Part shown: positions 24,330-33,033 of the stretch, piece after piece
Numbering within the stretch: position 1 is the first letter of the stretch
Layout of the letters: every line of letters starts with the position of its first letter
Assembly: GCF_022899935.1 (NCBI RefSeq)
Contig: NZ_JALJCJ010000004.1
Coordinates: 496,001-560,000 of the forward strand
Source of the DNA: Shinella curvata
Lineage (GTDB): Bacteria > Pseudomonadota > Alphaproteobacteria > Rhizobiales > Rhizobiaceae
DNA: 64,000 nucleotides
Reading direction: 5' to 3'
Notes under the pieces: generated by a model
Told to the model about the DNA's origin: nothing
Seen by the model: only the letters and a program-made list of their open reading frames with translations
The model's database searches: none
Program-made: the position numbers and the translations under genes

Positions 24330-25832
24330 ATGACGACCCTCAATCCCGCTGAGATGGATGAGATCGCGGCACGCCATCCGGCCGTCTTCCACCGCTCGTT
24401 CTGGCAGCGTTTCCGCGTCGCCATCATCGCCGGCGGCTTCGTGCTCTACGCCCTTTATTGCTGGTGGTTCTTCGCTATCGGCCATGTGCTCGGCACCGCC
24501 AACTGGAACATCGCCGGCACCTATCTCGCCGACTGGGTGTCCTACGAGGTCCGCCCGGAAGTGACGATCGCGCCCGATGGCGCGATGAAGCTCACCTATC
24601 CGCGCTTTTCGCCGCTCGGGCCGAATGCCGAGCCGGACTGGGTGGAAATCGAGCGTGGCACGATGACCCGCACGATGCCGGCCGCGGAAGCTTCGAGCAC
24701 CACGGTCAAGAAGCCAGCCTCCATGGGCTTCATGGGCGAGGGTGCCGTCCTGGGCGGCTCGGCCGCTGCTGCGGAAGGCATGGCGACAGCGACGACACGC
24801 GAGGAGGAGGTGGTCAAACGGGCAAGGATCACGCTCAACTCCTCGACGAGCGTCGAGGTCGTGCCGGATCGTGTGACCGTTGAGCATGCCGGCCAGACGC
24901 TTCTCGTCGCTCTTGATAACGGCGCGATGAAAATCGATGGCGATCTGCCCGCCTGGGCGACGCAGAAAAGGCCGGGAGAGAAAATCACGCTCGCCTTCGG
25001 ATTTGCCGGCTGGGGCGAAATCGAGGCCGGCGACGTCAGCATTCGCAGGCGCTTCCTCGGCTGGGCGAACTTCATCTTCGACACGAACTCGCCGTTCCAC
25101 GGCAAGTCGACGTCGGAGGTCTTTTCGCTGATCGCCTCGGCCGACCGGATCGACCCGAAGCAGTCGAACCTGTCGCTTGCCTGGAACAACATTCTCTATA
25201 ATGCGGAATGGCAGCATCTCGACGTCTGGACCAAACTGCTCCAGACCATCGTCATGGCCTTTGTCGGCACGCTTTTTGCGATGCTGCTCGCCTTCCCGCT
25301 CGCTTTCCTTGCGGCGCGCAACATCACGCGCAACTGGTTCTCCAACCAGATCACCAAGCGTCTGTTTGACTTCCTGCGCTCCGTCGACATGCTGATCTGG
25401 GCGCTGTTCTTCACCCGTGCCTTCGGCCCCGGACCGCTCGCCGGTATCTCGGCGATCTTCTTCACGGATACCGGAACGCTTGGAAAACTCTATTCCGAAG
25501 CGCTTGAAAACATCGACGACAAGCAGCGCGAGGGTGTGAAGTCCGTGGGTGCCGCACCCGTCGCCGTACAGCGCTACGGTGTGCTGCCGCAGGTCATGCC
25601 GCTCTTTGCCTCGCAGGCGCTTTATTTCTGGGAATCGAACACCCGTTCTGCCACGATCATCGGCGCGGTCGGGGCTGGCGGCATCGGCCTCAAACTCTGG
25701 GAAGCGATGCGCACCAATTCGGACTGGGAGAATGTCGCCTATATGGTGCTGTTGATCCTCATCGTCGTCTTCGTCTTCGACGGAATCTCAAATGCGCTTC
25801 GCTCGCGCCTGATGGGCAAGCCGGCGCATTGA
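24330..25832 (+). CDS. phnE: Phosphonate ABC permease PhnE2 (PhoT) with large inserted extracytoplasmic region
   Basis: A 500-residue permease, almost 200 residues longer than ordinary PhnE. After one transmembrane segment (FVLYALYCWWFFAIGHVL, about 33-50) comes a roughly 230-residue hydrophilic, beta-rich region. The permease core then starts near residue 300 (LLQTIVMAFVGTLFAMLLAF). The EAA-type loop REGVKSVGAAPVAVQRYGVLPQVMP and SATIIGAVGAGGIGLKLWEA are intact. It corresponds to PhoT of the rhizobial PhoCDET system. The function of the large insert is not known to me; it would face the periplasm and could contact PhnD. Confidence 0.93.
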   Translation: MTTLNPAEMDEIAARHPAVFHRSFWQRFRVAIIAGGFVLYALYCWWFFAIGHVLGTANWNIAGTYLADWVSYEVRPEVTIAPDGAMKLTYPRFSPLGPNAEPDWVEIERGTMTRTMPAAEASSTTVKKPASMGFMGEGAVLGGSAAAAEGMATATTREEEVVKRARITLNSSTSVEVVPDRVTVEHAGQTLLVALDNGAMKIDGDLPAWATQKRPGEKITLAFGFAGWGEIEAGDVSIRRRFLGWANFIFDTNSPFHGKSTSEVFSLIASADRIDPKQSNLSLAWNNILYNAEWQHLDVWTKLLQTIVMAFVGTLFAMLLAFPLAFLAARNITRNWFSNQITKRLFDFLRSVDMLIWALFFTRAFGPGPLAGISAIFFTDTGTLGKLYSEALENIDDKQREGVKSVGAAPVAVQRYGVLPQVMPLFASQALYFWESNTRSATIIGAVGAGGIGLKLWEAMRTNSDWENVAYMVLLILIVVFVFDGISNALRSRLMGKPAH

Positions 25833-25928
25833 TATCGCCGTGGCGGCATGATGCTGCCACACGAATCCCTTCAAGCTCCGGCGTCGCCCTTCAAGGCGGC
25901 GTCAAACGACTTTTACAGGAATGAGCCC

Positions 25929-26636
25929 TTGCGTTACGCCCTCTACTTCACCCCGTCCGCCAGCGATCCGCTGACCCTTGCCGCGCAGCGCTGGCTGGGC
26001 CGCAACGCCTTTACGGGGGCACGCCTGGAACAGCCGGCCGTGAGCGGTTTCGAAGCCGAGGCGCTTGCGGGCCTGACCGCCGATCCGCGCCGCTATGGTT
26101 TTCACGCCACGCTGAAAGCGCCGTTCTCGCTTGCCGAGGGCCGCAGCGAGGCCGAACTGATCGCCGAGATCGGCCGTTTCGTATCCGAGATCGACCCCTT
26201 CGAGATTCCCGAAGTCGTCGTCGGACGTCTCGGCTCGTTCTTCGCGCTCGTGCCGGGTGATCAGTGCGATCCGCTGCAGGCGTTCGCCGGAGAGGTCGTG
26301 CGTCGCTTCGAACGCTTCCGCGCGCCGCTCAGCTCGGCCGACATCGCGCGCCGAAAGCCGGACGAGTTGACGACGGACGAGCGCCGGAACCTCGTGCAAT
26401 GGGGCTACCCCTACGTGTTCGACGAGTTCCGCTTCCACATGACGCTGACAGGGCGCGTACCGGCGGACCGCCGCGATGCCGTCGAAGGCGTGCTTCACAA
26501 TCAGTTCGCCGAATTCCACGGCAAGGCGCTGCCGGTTTCAGGCCTTGCGCTGTTCCGGGAACCCTCGCGCAGCGCCGACTTCACCGTCCATTCGCTCTTC
26601 CCGCTGGGTGGGGCCGCCAACAGAAAGACCGCCTGA
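25929..26636 (+). CDS. DUF1045 phosphonate-locus protein, 2H phosphoesterase-like
   Basis: A 235-residue protein of the DUF1045 family found in phn operons. Two HxT motifs, H59-A-T61 in YGFHATLKAPF and H170-M-T172 in FRFHMTLTG, are the hallmark of the 2H phosphoesterase superfamily. Start: TTG at 25929 is preferred, since AGGA lies 8 bases upstream and the product then begins MRYALYFTP as is usual. An ATG at 25848 would add 27 residues of unlikely sequence. It lies between phnE2 and phnM, ending 1 base before the phnM ATG. No PhnP-type metallo-phosphodiesterase is present, so this enzyme may hydrolyse the ribosyl 1,2-cyclic phosphate. That is inference. Confidence 0.9.
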   Translation: MRYALYFTPSASDPLTLAAQRWLGRNAFTGARLEQPAVSGFEAEALAGLTADPRRYGFHATLKAPFSLAEGRSEAELIAEIGRFVSEIDPFEIPEVVVGRLGSFFALVPGDQCDPLQAFAGEVVRRFERFRAPLSSADIARRKPDELTTDERRNLVQWGYPYVFDEFRFHMTLTGRVPADRRDAVEGVLHNQFAEFHGKALPVSGLALFREPSRSADFTVHSLFPLGGAANRKTA

Positions 26637-26637
26637 C

Positions 26638-27771
26638 ATGACCCGCGAAACCGTTCTTTCCAATGCCCGCATCGTGCTGGAGGACCAGATCCTCGACGGC
26701 ACGCTGGTGCTGCGCGATGGTCTCATCGCCGATATTTCCGAAGGTTCGTCGGCGGCCGGCGAGGATATGGAAGGCGACTTCCTGATCCCCGGCCTCGTCG
26801 AGCTGCATACCGACCACCTCGAAGCGCACTACTCGCCGCGTCCCGGCGTGCGCTGGGGCCTGACGGCGGCGATCCAGGCGCATGATGCGCAGGTCGTGAC
26901 CTCGGGCATCACCACGGTCTTCGACTGCCTGCGCATGGGCTCGGATGCCGATGGCGGCTTCGAGAAGGGGGAGATGCGGGGTATGGCCGACGCCATCGCA
27001 CAAGCCCAGAACGAGGATCGCCTGCGCGCCGAGCACCTCATCCACCTGCGTTGCGAGGTCTCGACCGACAATGTGCTGGATCACTATGAGGAGTTCGAGG
27101 ACGATGCGCTGGTGCGTCTCGTCTCGCTTATGGACCATGCGCCCGGCCAGCGACAGTTCCAGACGATGGAGCAGTATGTGCTCTACTATCAGAAGAAGCG
27201 TGGCCTTTCGGATGCCGAGTTCGCCGAGTTCTGCAAACGTCAGCAGGATCTCTCCGCCCGCTATGCCAAGCCGCACCGCGACGCCATCGCCGCCTCCTGC
27301 GCGGCCCGAAACATCTCGGTCGCCAGCCACGATGATGCGACGCTCGAGCATGTCGAGGAAGCCATCGGCTACGGCATCCGTCTTGCCGAGTTCCCGACGA
27401 GCGTCGAAGCCGCCAAGGCCTCGCACGGTGCCGGCATGAGTGTCCTGATGGGCGCGCCGAACATCGTGCGCGGCAAGTCCCACTCCGGCAATATCGCCGC
27501 GCGCGATCTCGCCGGGATGGGCGTTCTCGACGTGCTTTCGTCAGACTACGTGCCCTTCAGTCTGATGCATGCGCCCTTCATCCTTGCCGACGAGGGCATG
27601 AACCTTTCCAAGGCGATCGCCATGGTCTCGACCACGCCTGCCCGTACCGTCGGTCTCGATGATCGCGGCGCCATCGCCAGGGGGCTTCGCGCCGATATCG
27701 TGCGCGTGCGTCGCCCTGAGGGCGTGCCGGTCGTGCGCTCGGTCTGGCGGCAAGGCAAGCGGGTGGCATGA
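26638..27771 (+). CDS. phnM: PhnM, alpha-D-ribose 1-methylphosphonate 5-triphosphate diphosphatase
   Basis: A 377-residue amidohydrolase-superfamily enzyme that removes pyrophosphate from the ribosyl phosphonate triphosphate before C-P cleavage. Metal-binding motif ELHTDHLEAH is at residues 55-64, with His57, Asp59, His60 and Glu62. Further motifs are the central ISVASHDDATLEHVEEA and the distal VLSSDYVPFSL. Length matches the family. The gene starts 1 base after the DUF1045 stop and overlaps phnN by 4 bases. Confidence 0.97.
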   Translation: MTRETVLSNARIVLEDQILDGTLVLRDGLIADISEGSSAAGEDMEGDFLIPGLVELHTDHLEAHYSPRPGVRWGLTAAIQAHDAQVVTSGITTVFDCLRMGSDADGGFEKGEMRGMADAIAQAQNEDRLRAEHLIHLRCEVSTDNVLDHYEEFEDDALVRLVSLMDHAPGQRQFQTMEQYVLYYQKKRGLSDAEFAEFCKRQQDLSARYAKPHRDAIAASCAARNISVASHDDATLEHVEEAIGYGIRLAEFPTSVEAAKASHGAGMSVLMGAPNIVRGKSHSGNIAARDLAGMGVLDVLSSDYVPFSLMHAPFILADEGMNLSKAIAMVSTTPARTVGLDDRGAIARGLRADIVRVRRPEGVPVVRSVWRQGKRVA

Positions 27772-28373
27772 GCAAGGCCGGCGATATCGTTGTCACACCA
27801 TCCTTGCCGGTTGCGGCCGGCACGATGGTGGTGGTGGTCGGTCCAAGCGGGGCGGGCAAGGACAGCGTCATGTCCTATGCTGCCCGACAGTTCGACGATG
27901 AGGTGCGGGTGAAATTCGTGCGCCGTATCGTCACCCGCCCGGCGGATGCCGGCGGGGAGGCGCATCAGGCGATCGATGCAGATGGATTCCGCCGCCGCGA
28001 GGCCGCGGGCGGGTTTGCGGTCTCCTGGGATGCCCATGGTCTTTCCTACGGCATTCCGCGCGAAACGCTCGATGATCTTGCTGACGGCGTGACGCTGATT
28101 GCCAATGGCAGCCGCTCCGCGCTGCCGGCTTTTGCTGAAGCCTATGCGAAGCTCGTGGTCGTGCTGATCACCGCGCGCCCGGAAATCCTCGCGGCTCGCC
28201 TTGCCGCACGCGGCCGGGAAAGCGCCGAGGCCATCGCCAAACGCCTCGACCGCACAGTGCCGGAAATCGTGATCGCCGCCGATACCGTTGTCATAGACAA
28301 CAGCGGTGCGCTGGAGGACGCTGGCGAAGCATTCGTCTCGCTGCTTGTCTCGAGACTGTCGCGCGGCAACTAG
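27768..28373 (+). CDS. phnN: PhnN, ribose 1,5-bisphosphate phosphokinase
   Basis: A 201-residue P-loop kinase of the guanylate-kinase-like fold that converts ribose 1,5-bisphosphate to PRPP, the last step of phosphonate salvage. Walker A GPSGAGKD is at residues 25-32. Family blocks RRIVTRPADAGGE and SWDAHGLSYGIP follow, with a lid region RLAARGRES. ATG overlaps the phnM stop. Its TAG stop interlocks with the photolyase stop on the other strand in a CTAG palindrome, closing the phosphonate locus. Confidence 0.96.
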   Translation: MSKAGDIVVTPSLPVAAGTMVVVVGPSGAGKDSVMSYAARQFDDEVRVKFVRRIVTRPADAGGEAHQAIDADGFRRREAAGGFAVSWDAHGLSYGIPRETLDDLADGVTLIANGSRSALPAFAEAYAKLVVVLITARPEILAARLAARGRESAEAIAKRLDRTVPEIVIAADTVVIDNSGALEDAGEAFVSLLVSRLSRGN

Positions 28374-29809
28374 CCGTCCTTCAACGTCTTGTAGGCACCG
28401 AGCGCCCGTTCGCGGGCCTTGGCATGGTCGACGAGCGGCCTCGGATAGGTTTTGCCCAGCACCACGCCCGCCTTCTTCAGCACGCTTTCGGGGGCGTCGA
28501 AGGGCTTGTGGATGAAGGCAGCATCCAGCTTTTCGAGTTCCGGCACGAAGCGGCGCACATAGGTGCCGTCAGGATCGAATTTCTCGCCCTGCAGGATCGG
28601 GTTGAAGATGCGGAAGAAGGGGGAGGCATCGGCGCCGGAGCCGGCGACCCACTGCCAGTTCGCCGCGTTCGACGCTGCATCCGCATCGACGAGCGTATCG
28701 CGAAACCATTGTTCGCCACGTCGCCAGTCGATCATGAGATGTTTGATGAGGAAGGAGGCGGTGATCATGCGCACGCGATTGTGCATGAAACCGTGCTGCC
28801 AGAGCTGCCGCATGCCGGCGTCGACGATGGGATAGCCGGTTTTGCCACGCGTCCAGGCCTTGAATTCCTTTGTGCTGCCTTCCCAGGGAAAGGCATCGAA
28901 GCGGTCGTTCCAGTTCTTCTCCGCCAGAGCCGGAAAATGGAAGTGCAGGTGGTGGCAGAATTCCCGCCAGACCAGCTCCTTGCGGAAATGGATCACGTCG
29001 TCCGTCGGCGCCTTCAGGCCGCGCGTTGCATGCCAGACCCGCGCCGGGGAGATTTCGCCCATGGCCAGATGCGGCGACAGCATGGAGGTGGCGTCGATGG
29101 AGGGATGGTCGCGTTTGGCCTGATAACCATTAATGGCGCCGTCGACGAAGGTTTCGAGGCGCTCCCGTGCCGCGTCTTCGCCCGGCGTCCAGATGTCGCT
29201 GAACGTGGTCGCCCAGTCCGGTTTGCTCGGCAGAAGGTTCCAGTCGTCGAGCGCTTCGGATTTCGGCGCGGGATGCAAGGCGACGAGTTTTTCCGGTGCA
29301 TCGATCGGCTCATGCGGCTCACCATCCCGCTCGAAGGCGCGCCAGAAGGGTGTGTAGACGCGGTAGGGTTTCTTCTCCCCGGTCAGAAGGCGGGTCGGGT
29401 CGTGCAGCAGCTCGCCCGCAAAACTCTTCGCCGCGAGACCTCGTCCCTTCAGGGAGGCCTTGATGTCCGTATCGATTTCGATGCCGGCGGGGTCGTGCCG
29501 GCGGTTCCAGTAGACCGTTTCGGCGCCGGTTTCTTCGATCAGGTCGTCCAGAACCTTGCCCGCATCGCCGCTGCGCAGGATCAACGGCGTGCCGAGCGCC
29601 CTGAGCGACGTGCCGAGCGTTGTCAGCGAATGGTGCAGCCACCAGTCCTGCGCCGCGCCGAGCGGGCCGGTTCCGTCGGCCGCTTCGCGGATGTAGAGCG
29701 TCACAACGGGCTGGCCGCTGTCGGCGGCTGCGGAAAGGGCTGCGTTATCATCCGTGCGCAGGTCACGGCGGAACCAGACGATGACGGGCGGCTTGCTTTT
29801 GTCCGGCAT
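28370..29809 (-). CDS. phrB: Deoxyribodipyrimidine photolyase
   Basis: A 479-residue class I photolyase/cryptochrome that splits UV-induced cyclobutane dimers using light. The N-terminal antenna domain begins VIVWFRRDLRTDDNAAL (residues 9-25). The C-terminal FAD domain carries WREFCHHLHFHFP, TGYPIVDAGMRQL and the signature NAANWQWVAGSGADASPFFR followed by IFNP. Start ATG 29809 with AAGGAAAA upstream; an in-frame ATG at 29857 would read through the end of the neighbouring gene. It begins 4 bases after the stop of the YbaN-like gene, so the two are probably cotranscribed. Confidence 0.95.
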   Translation of the reverse strand: MPDKSKPPVIVWFRRDLRTDDNAALSAAADSGQPVVTLYIREAADGTGPLGAAQDWWLHHSLTTLGTSLRALGTPLILRSGDAGKVLDDLIEETGAETVYWNRRHDPAGIEIDTDIKASLKGRGLAAKSFAGELLHDPTRLLTGEKKPYRVYTPFWRAFERDGEPHEPIDAPEKLVALHPAPKSEALDDWNLLPSKPDWATTFSDIWTPGEDAARERLETFVDGAINGYQAKRDHPSIDATSMLSPHLAMGEISPARVWHATRGLKAPTDDVIHFRKELVWREFCHHLHFHFPALAEKNWNDRFDAFPWEGSTKEFKAWTRGKTGYPIVDAGMRQLWQHGFMHNRVRMITASFLIKHLMIDWRRGEQWFRDTLVDADAASNAANWQWVAGSGADASPFFRIFNPILQGEKFDPDGTYVRRFVPELEKLDAAFIHKPFDAPESVLKKAGVVLGKTYPRPLVDHAKARERALGAYKTLKDG

Positions 29810-29813
29810 CGTC

Positions 29814-30179
29814 TCATTTTCCTTTTGGCAGCGGGCGGGTGAGAATGAAAAGGGCACTGCAGGACAGCACGAGGCCGACGACGACCGCCAGCAGGACCGA
29901 AGGCTGGGTGCGGTAGACGAAGAAGGCGTAGCTCGCGACGATCAGGCTGACGGCGACGACCTTGGTGCGGCCGGAGATCGCGCCCTCGCGCTGCCAGTTC
30001 GTCAATGGGGGGCCGAGCGTCTTGTGCGTGATCAGCCATTGTTCCAGCCGGGGCGAGGAACGCGAAAAGCACCACACCGCGAGGAGCAGGAACGGCGTCG
30101 TCGGCAGGAGCGGCAGGAACGCACCGACGATGCCGAGCGCCGTCATCAGCAGGCCGGCCAGCAAATAGATCGTGCGCAC
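29814..30179 (-). CDS. YbaN-family (DUF454) inner-membrane protein
   Basis: A 121-residue membrane protein of the DUF454/YbaN family, function unknown. Two or three hydrophobic segments: IYLLAGLLMTALGIVGAFLP, PTTPFLLLAVWCF and a C-terminal pair from VVAVSLIVASYAFF to LLAVVVGLVLSCSALFIL. Family motifs GIVGAFLPLLPTTPFLLLA and FSRSSPRLEQWLITH are intact. GTG start at 30179 with AGGAA upstream; the frame is open far upstream, but nothing recognisable is encoded there. Likely an operon with the photolyase. Confidence 0.85.
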   Translation of the reverse strand: MRTIYLLAGLLMTALGIVGAFLPLLPTTPFLLLAVWCFSRSSPRLEQWLITHKTLGPPLTNWQREGAISGRTKVVAVSLIVASYAFFVYRTQPSVLLAVVVGLVLSCSALFILTRPLPKGK

Positions 30180-30320
30180 AGGGTTCCTCGCCGAAAATCG
30201 CGTCGAGCGTTCAGATAGAGTGCTTTGCGTTCCTGTCCAAGGGGCCAAGGTGCCGCGGCGGTGGAACGAAGATGATTGTCGGGCATTCCTGGTGGACCTG
30301 GGACTGGAGTGTGATGACGC

Positions 30321-31133
30321 ATGTTGGATGACAGCGAATTTACCGGCGACCATGTGTGGTGGATGACCTCGCGCGGGCCATCGCGCATCGTCGGCACTGC
30401 TATCCACAACGGTCACGCCGTCAGGGGAGCGCTTGCCTCGCGGATGGCGCTCGACGGCGACGCGCGACTGCGCGAGGAGGACCCCTTCACGGCCGAAACC
30501 ATCCATGACCTTGCCAACCGCATCGTCTTCCAGCGCTCTCGTTTCGAGATCGATCTCAATCGTGCGCGAGATGCCGCCGTCTATCAGCGGCCGGAGCAGG
30601 CCTGGGGCCTGAATGTCTGGCGTGAACCGCTCTCCGCCACCGAACTGGCCGAGAGCCTTGCATTGCACGATGCTTACTACAGCATGCTGGAGAGTTATCT
30701 GCGCGATGTGGAAGCGCAGTACGGCGCCTTCGTCGTGCTCGACATCCACAGCTACAACCACCGTCGTGGCGGAGCTTCGGGTGCGCCGACGCAGGCGGTC
30801 GAAGCGCCCGATATCAATATCGGCACGATATCCATGGACCGCACCCGCTGGGCGCCCGTCGTCGATACGTTCATGGATTTCTGCGCGGACTATGATTTCC
30901 TTGGGCGTCGGTTGGACGTGCGCGAGAATGTCGCCTTCCAGGGACGCGGCGAGCAGACCCGCTTCATCCATGAGCGGTTCCCGGAAAGCGGCTGTGCTAT
31001 CGCCATCGAGTTCAAGAAGATCTTTATGGACGAATGGACCGGCGTGCCGGACTGGCAGGCGATTTCTGCACTTCGTTCGCTGATCGCCGCCTCGGTGCCG
31101 GTGCTCGAAAGTGCGCTGCGGGAGGTTGCATGA
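30321..31133 (+). CDS. N-formylglutamate amidohydrolase family protein
   Basis: A 270-residue zinc hydrolase of the N-formylglutamate amidohydrolase (HutG/NFGase) family. Visible family elements are RIVGTAIHNGHAVRG near residue 22-36, an LNRARDAAVYQ segment and FVVLDIHSYNHRRGG, which carries likely metal or catalytic His residues. No hut genes are nearby. Instead it is coupled by ATGA overlap to a DUF1704 peptidase and then an ATP-grasp ligase, so it probably acts on an amide or peptide made by that set and not in histidine breakdown. A weak EcfG-like pattern (GGAAC at 30263, CATT at 30284) lies upstream. Confidence 0.88.
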   Translation: MLDDSEFTGDHVWWMTSRGPSRIVGTAIHNGHAVRGALASRMALDGDARLREEDPFTAETIHDLANRIVFQRSRFEIDLNRARDAAVYQRPEQAWGLNVWREPLSATELAESLALHDAYYSMLESYLRDVEAQYGAFVVLDIHSYNHRRGGASGAPTQAVEAPDINIGTISMDRTRWAPVVDTFMDFCADYDFLGRRLDVRENVAFQGRGEQTRFIHERFPESGCAIAIEFKKIFMDEWTGVPDWQAISALRSLIAASVPVLESALREVA

Positions 31134-33022
31134 GCCTAACCAGGGCGGCGCGCAGGCCGCGCGCAAAGAAGGAAAAGAGCCTCGTCGAGGATGTGATCGC
31201 GGCGCTGGAGGCTGGCAAGCCGGTGCGCCGCGAATTCGAGGGCGGACGCTTGCACATCGACCGTCCGCAGCCCTTTCTCTTCCTGCATGTCGGTGATCCC
31301 GAGAAGCATGTGGTGGCGCGCGAGGTGGCAAGCGCCAATGCCTCCCATCTGGTGACAGCAGAGATCGACGATGCCGTCGCGCTGCTCGGGCCGATTGCCG
31401 GTATCCTGCGCAAGGCATTTGGCACGTTCGTGCTTGTCGATATCGACGAGCTGGAGCGCGACCGGTTGCTCTCCGATGACGCTCCCTTTCTCCAGCCGTT
31501 CGAGGTGACCCTTTCGGCGACACGCGGCCTTGCGGCTAACCGGGCGGTAAAAGCCTTCGGTGCGGCGGTAAAGGCTTTCGAGGCGCGATTCCGCACGCCG
31601 CATGTCGATCTTTGCGAGGCGCAGGAAGATCCTTGCGCGCGGCCGGAGCTTCTGAAATTGCGGCTGCCGCTCCTCACCCTGCGGTTTGCCCCGATCTACC
31701 GCGTCACCGGGTCGGATGCGACCTATCCGGATTTGCGCGAACGCCTCGTCGGCAATTTCCTCGATGCGGGTCTGCAGGCCGTCGCCGCCTTTCTCGATGC
31801 GGACGGTTTTCCCAAGCCCGTCACCTACCGCGCCTTCGGCCGCAAGGCTTTTGTCGATGCGGTGGAGCGGGCGGATCGCGGCATGGACGATGTCGCTTCC
31901 AGTTTCGATTTCCTGCTCTGTGTGACGCCGATCAATGCGAACGCTGCGTGGAAAGAGTTCAAGGCAAATCATCACGACAAGCCTCCGCGCTTTCTCTACC
32001 GGCCGTTGAGCCTTCTGGTGGAGCGGGAAAAGCGCCGCCTTTATTCGATTTCGCTCGATCATCTCGAAGACCCCGTCCTGCACCAGATCTATCGTGAAAA
32101 GCAGCAGGAGCTCGACCTCCAGCTCACCCTCATCGGTCATCGGGAAAAAGCCCGTTTCGTCGAGTTCGGCCGTGCGCTCTACGGTCCGGTCGAACCGTCG
32201 CTGCTGAAGGCCGCGCGAGAGGTTCTCGATGGTACGGGAGAGGCAAGCCGCATATCCGCGCTCGCGTCCGATGACGACGTCGTTGACTGCTTTTTTGTCG
32301 AGCACCGTGCCCGGTCGATGATGGCGGATTATCAGCGGCGCCATGAAGGCTTCGATGCATCGATCGAACTTCGCGACGACGTGCCGCCCGGCCTGCTCGT
32401 CTCCGGGCCGCGGCTGCTCATCTCCCGCCGCACACGCATGATGCGCCAGCGCGTCGATGCTCTGCTCAGTCACGAGGTCGGCGTGCATCTTCTGACCTAC
32501 TTCAACGGCTCGGCGCAGGGGCTGCGTGTCTTTCGCACGGGCCTTGCAGGTTACGAGGGCATGCAGGAGGGGCTGGCGGTCTTCGCCGAGTTCCTGGCCG
32601 GCGGTTTCACGCCGGAGCGGCTGCGGCTGCTGGCCGCGCGCGTCATCGGCTGTGATCTCATGCTGTCGGGTGCCTCCTTCGTCGAAAGCTTCCGGCATCT
32701 GACGGATCGCTACGGTTTTGACGCGGAAACCGCCTTCGGCCTGCTGCTGCGCGTCTTCCGAGGAGGAGGGCTTGCGAAGGACGCAATCTATCTGCGCGGG
32801 CTCCTGTCTCTGCTCAGCCATTTCAAGGGCGGGGGGGCGCTCGATCCATTCTGGATGGGCAAGATTTCCGCGGCCGATTTCACCGTGATGGAAGAGCTCG
32901 GTGCGCGTGGCCTTCTGAAGGCGCCGGTCCTGCGGCCCCTTTGTCTTGAAACCGAACGCGGGCGCGCAAGGCTGGAGCGCGCCCGCGACGGCCTCACCCC
33001 CCTTGCCATGCTCGAAGCTTGA
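31130..33022 (+). CDS. DUF1704 (QEGLA-motif, MATCAP-like) putative metallocarboxypeptidase
   Basis: A 630-residue member of the family annotated 'flavohemoglobin expression-modulating QEGLA motif protein', whose DUF1704 domain is shared with eukaryotic tubulin tyrosine carboxypeptidases MATCAP1/2. The zinc motif HEVGVH (HExxxH, residues 448-453) is followed 26 residues later by QEGLA at 479-483, which supplies the third ligand. No signal peptide or membrane segment, so cytoplasmic. The N-terminal 300 residues are uncharacterised. ATG overlaps the amidohydrolase stop, and the gene is followed 11 bases later by an ATP-grasp gene. Carboxypeptidase activity is inferred from the family. Confidence 0.9.
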   Translation: MSLTRAARRPRAKKEKSLVEDVIAALEAGKPVRREFEGGRLHIDRPQPFLFLHVGDPEKHVVAREVASANASHLVTAEIDDAVALLGPIAGILRKAFGTFVLVDIDELERDRLLSDDAPFLQPFEVTLSATRGLAANRAVKAFGAAVKAFEARFRTPHVDLCEAQEDPCARPELLKLRLPLLTLRFAPIYRVTGSDATYPDLRERLVGNFLDAGLQAVAAFLDADGFPKPVTYRAFGRKAFVDAVERADRGMDDVASSFDFLLCVTPINANAAWKEFKANHHDKPPRFLYRPLSLLVEREKRRLYSISLDHLEDPVLHQIYREKQQELDLQLTLIGHREKARFVEFGRALYGPVEPSLLKAAREVLDGTGEASRISALASDDDVVDCFFVEHRARSMMADYQRRHEGFDASIELRDDVPPGLLVSGPRLLISRRTRMMRQRVDALLSHEVGVHLLTYFNGSAQGLRVFRTGLAGYEGMQEGLAVFAEFLAGGFTPERLRLLAARVIGCDLMLSGASFVESFRHLTDRYGFDAETAFGLLLRVFRGGGLAKDAIYLRGLLSLLSHFKGGGALDPFWMGKISAADFTVMEELGARGLLKAPVLRPLCLETERGRARLERARDGLTPLAMLEA

Positions 33023-33033
33023 GGAGAGCAACC

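Noticed and set aside
23262-25217. 651-codon minus-strand open frame opposite phnE1/phnE2
   Set aside because: Antisense to two clear permeases; sequence is low-complexity charged and has no recognisable fold.
25848-25928. ATG start of the DUF1045 gene at 25848
   Set aside because: The added 27 residues do not resemble the family, while TTG 25929 has AGGA upstream and begins MRYALYFTP as usual.
30263-30287. EcfG-like promoter (GGAAC-N16-CATT) before the amidohydrolase gene
   Set aside because: The -10 part differs from CGTT and the pattern is short; kept only as a remark in the gene entry.
30180-31523. Long upstream extension of the YbaN-like frame to 569 residues
   Set aside because: The region upstream of 30179 is antisense to the amidohydrolase and DUF1704 genes; the GTG at 30179 has an SD and gives the normal family length.
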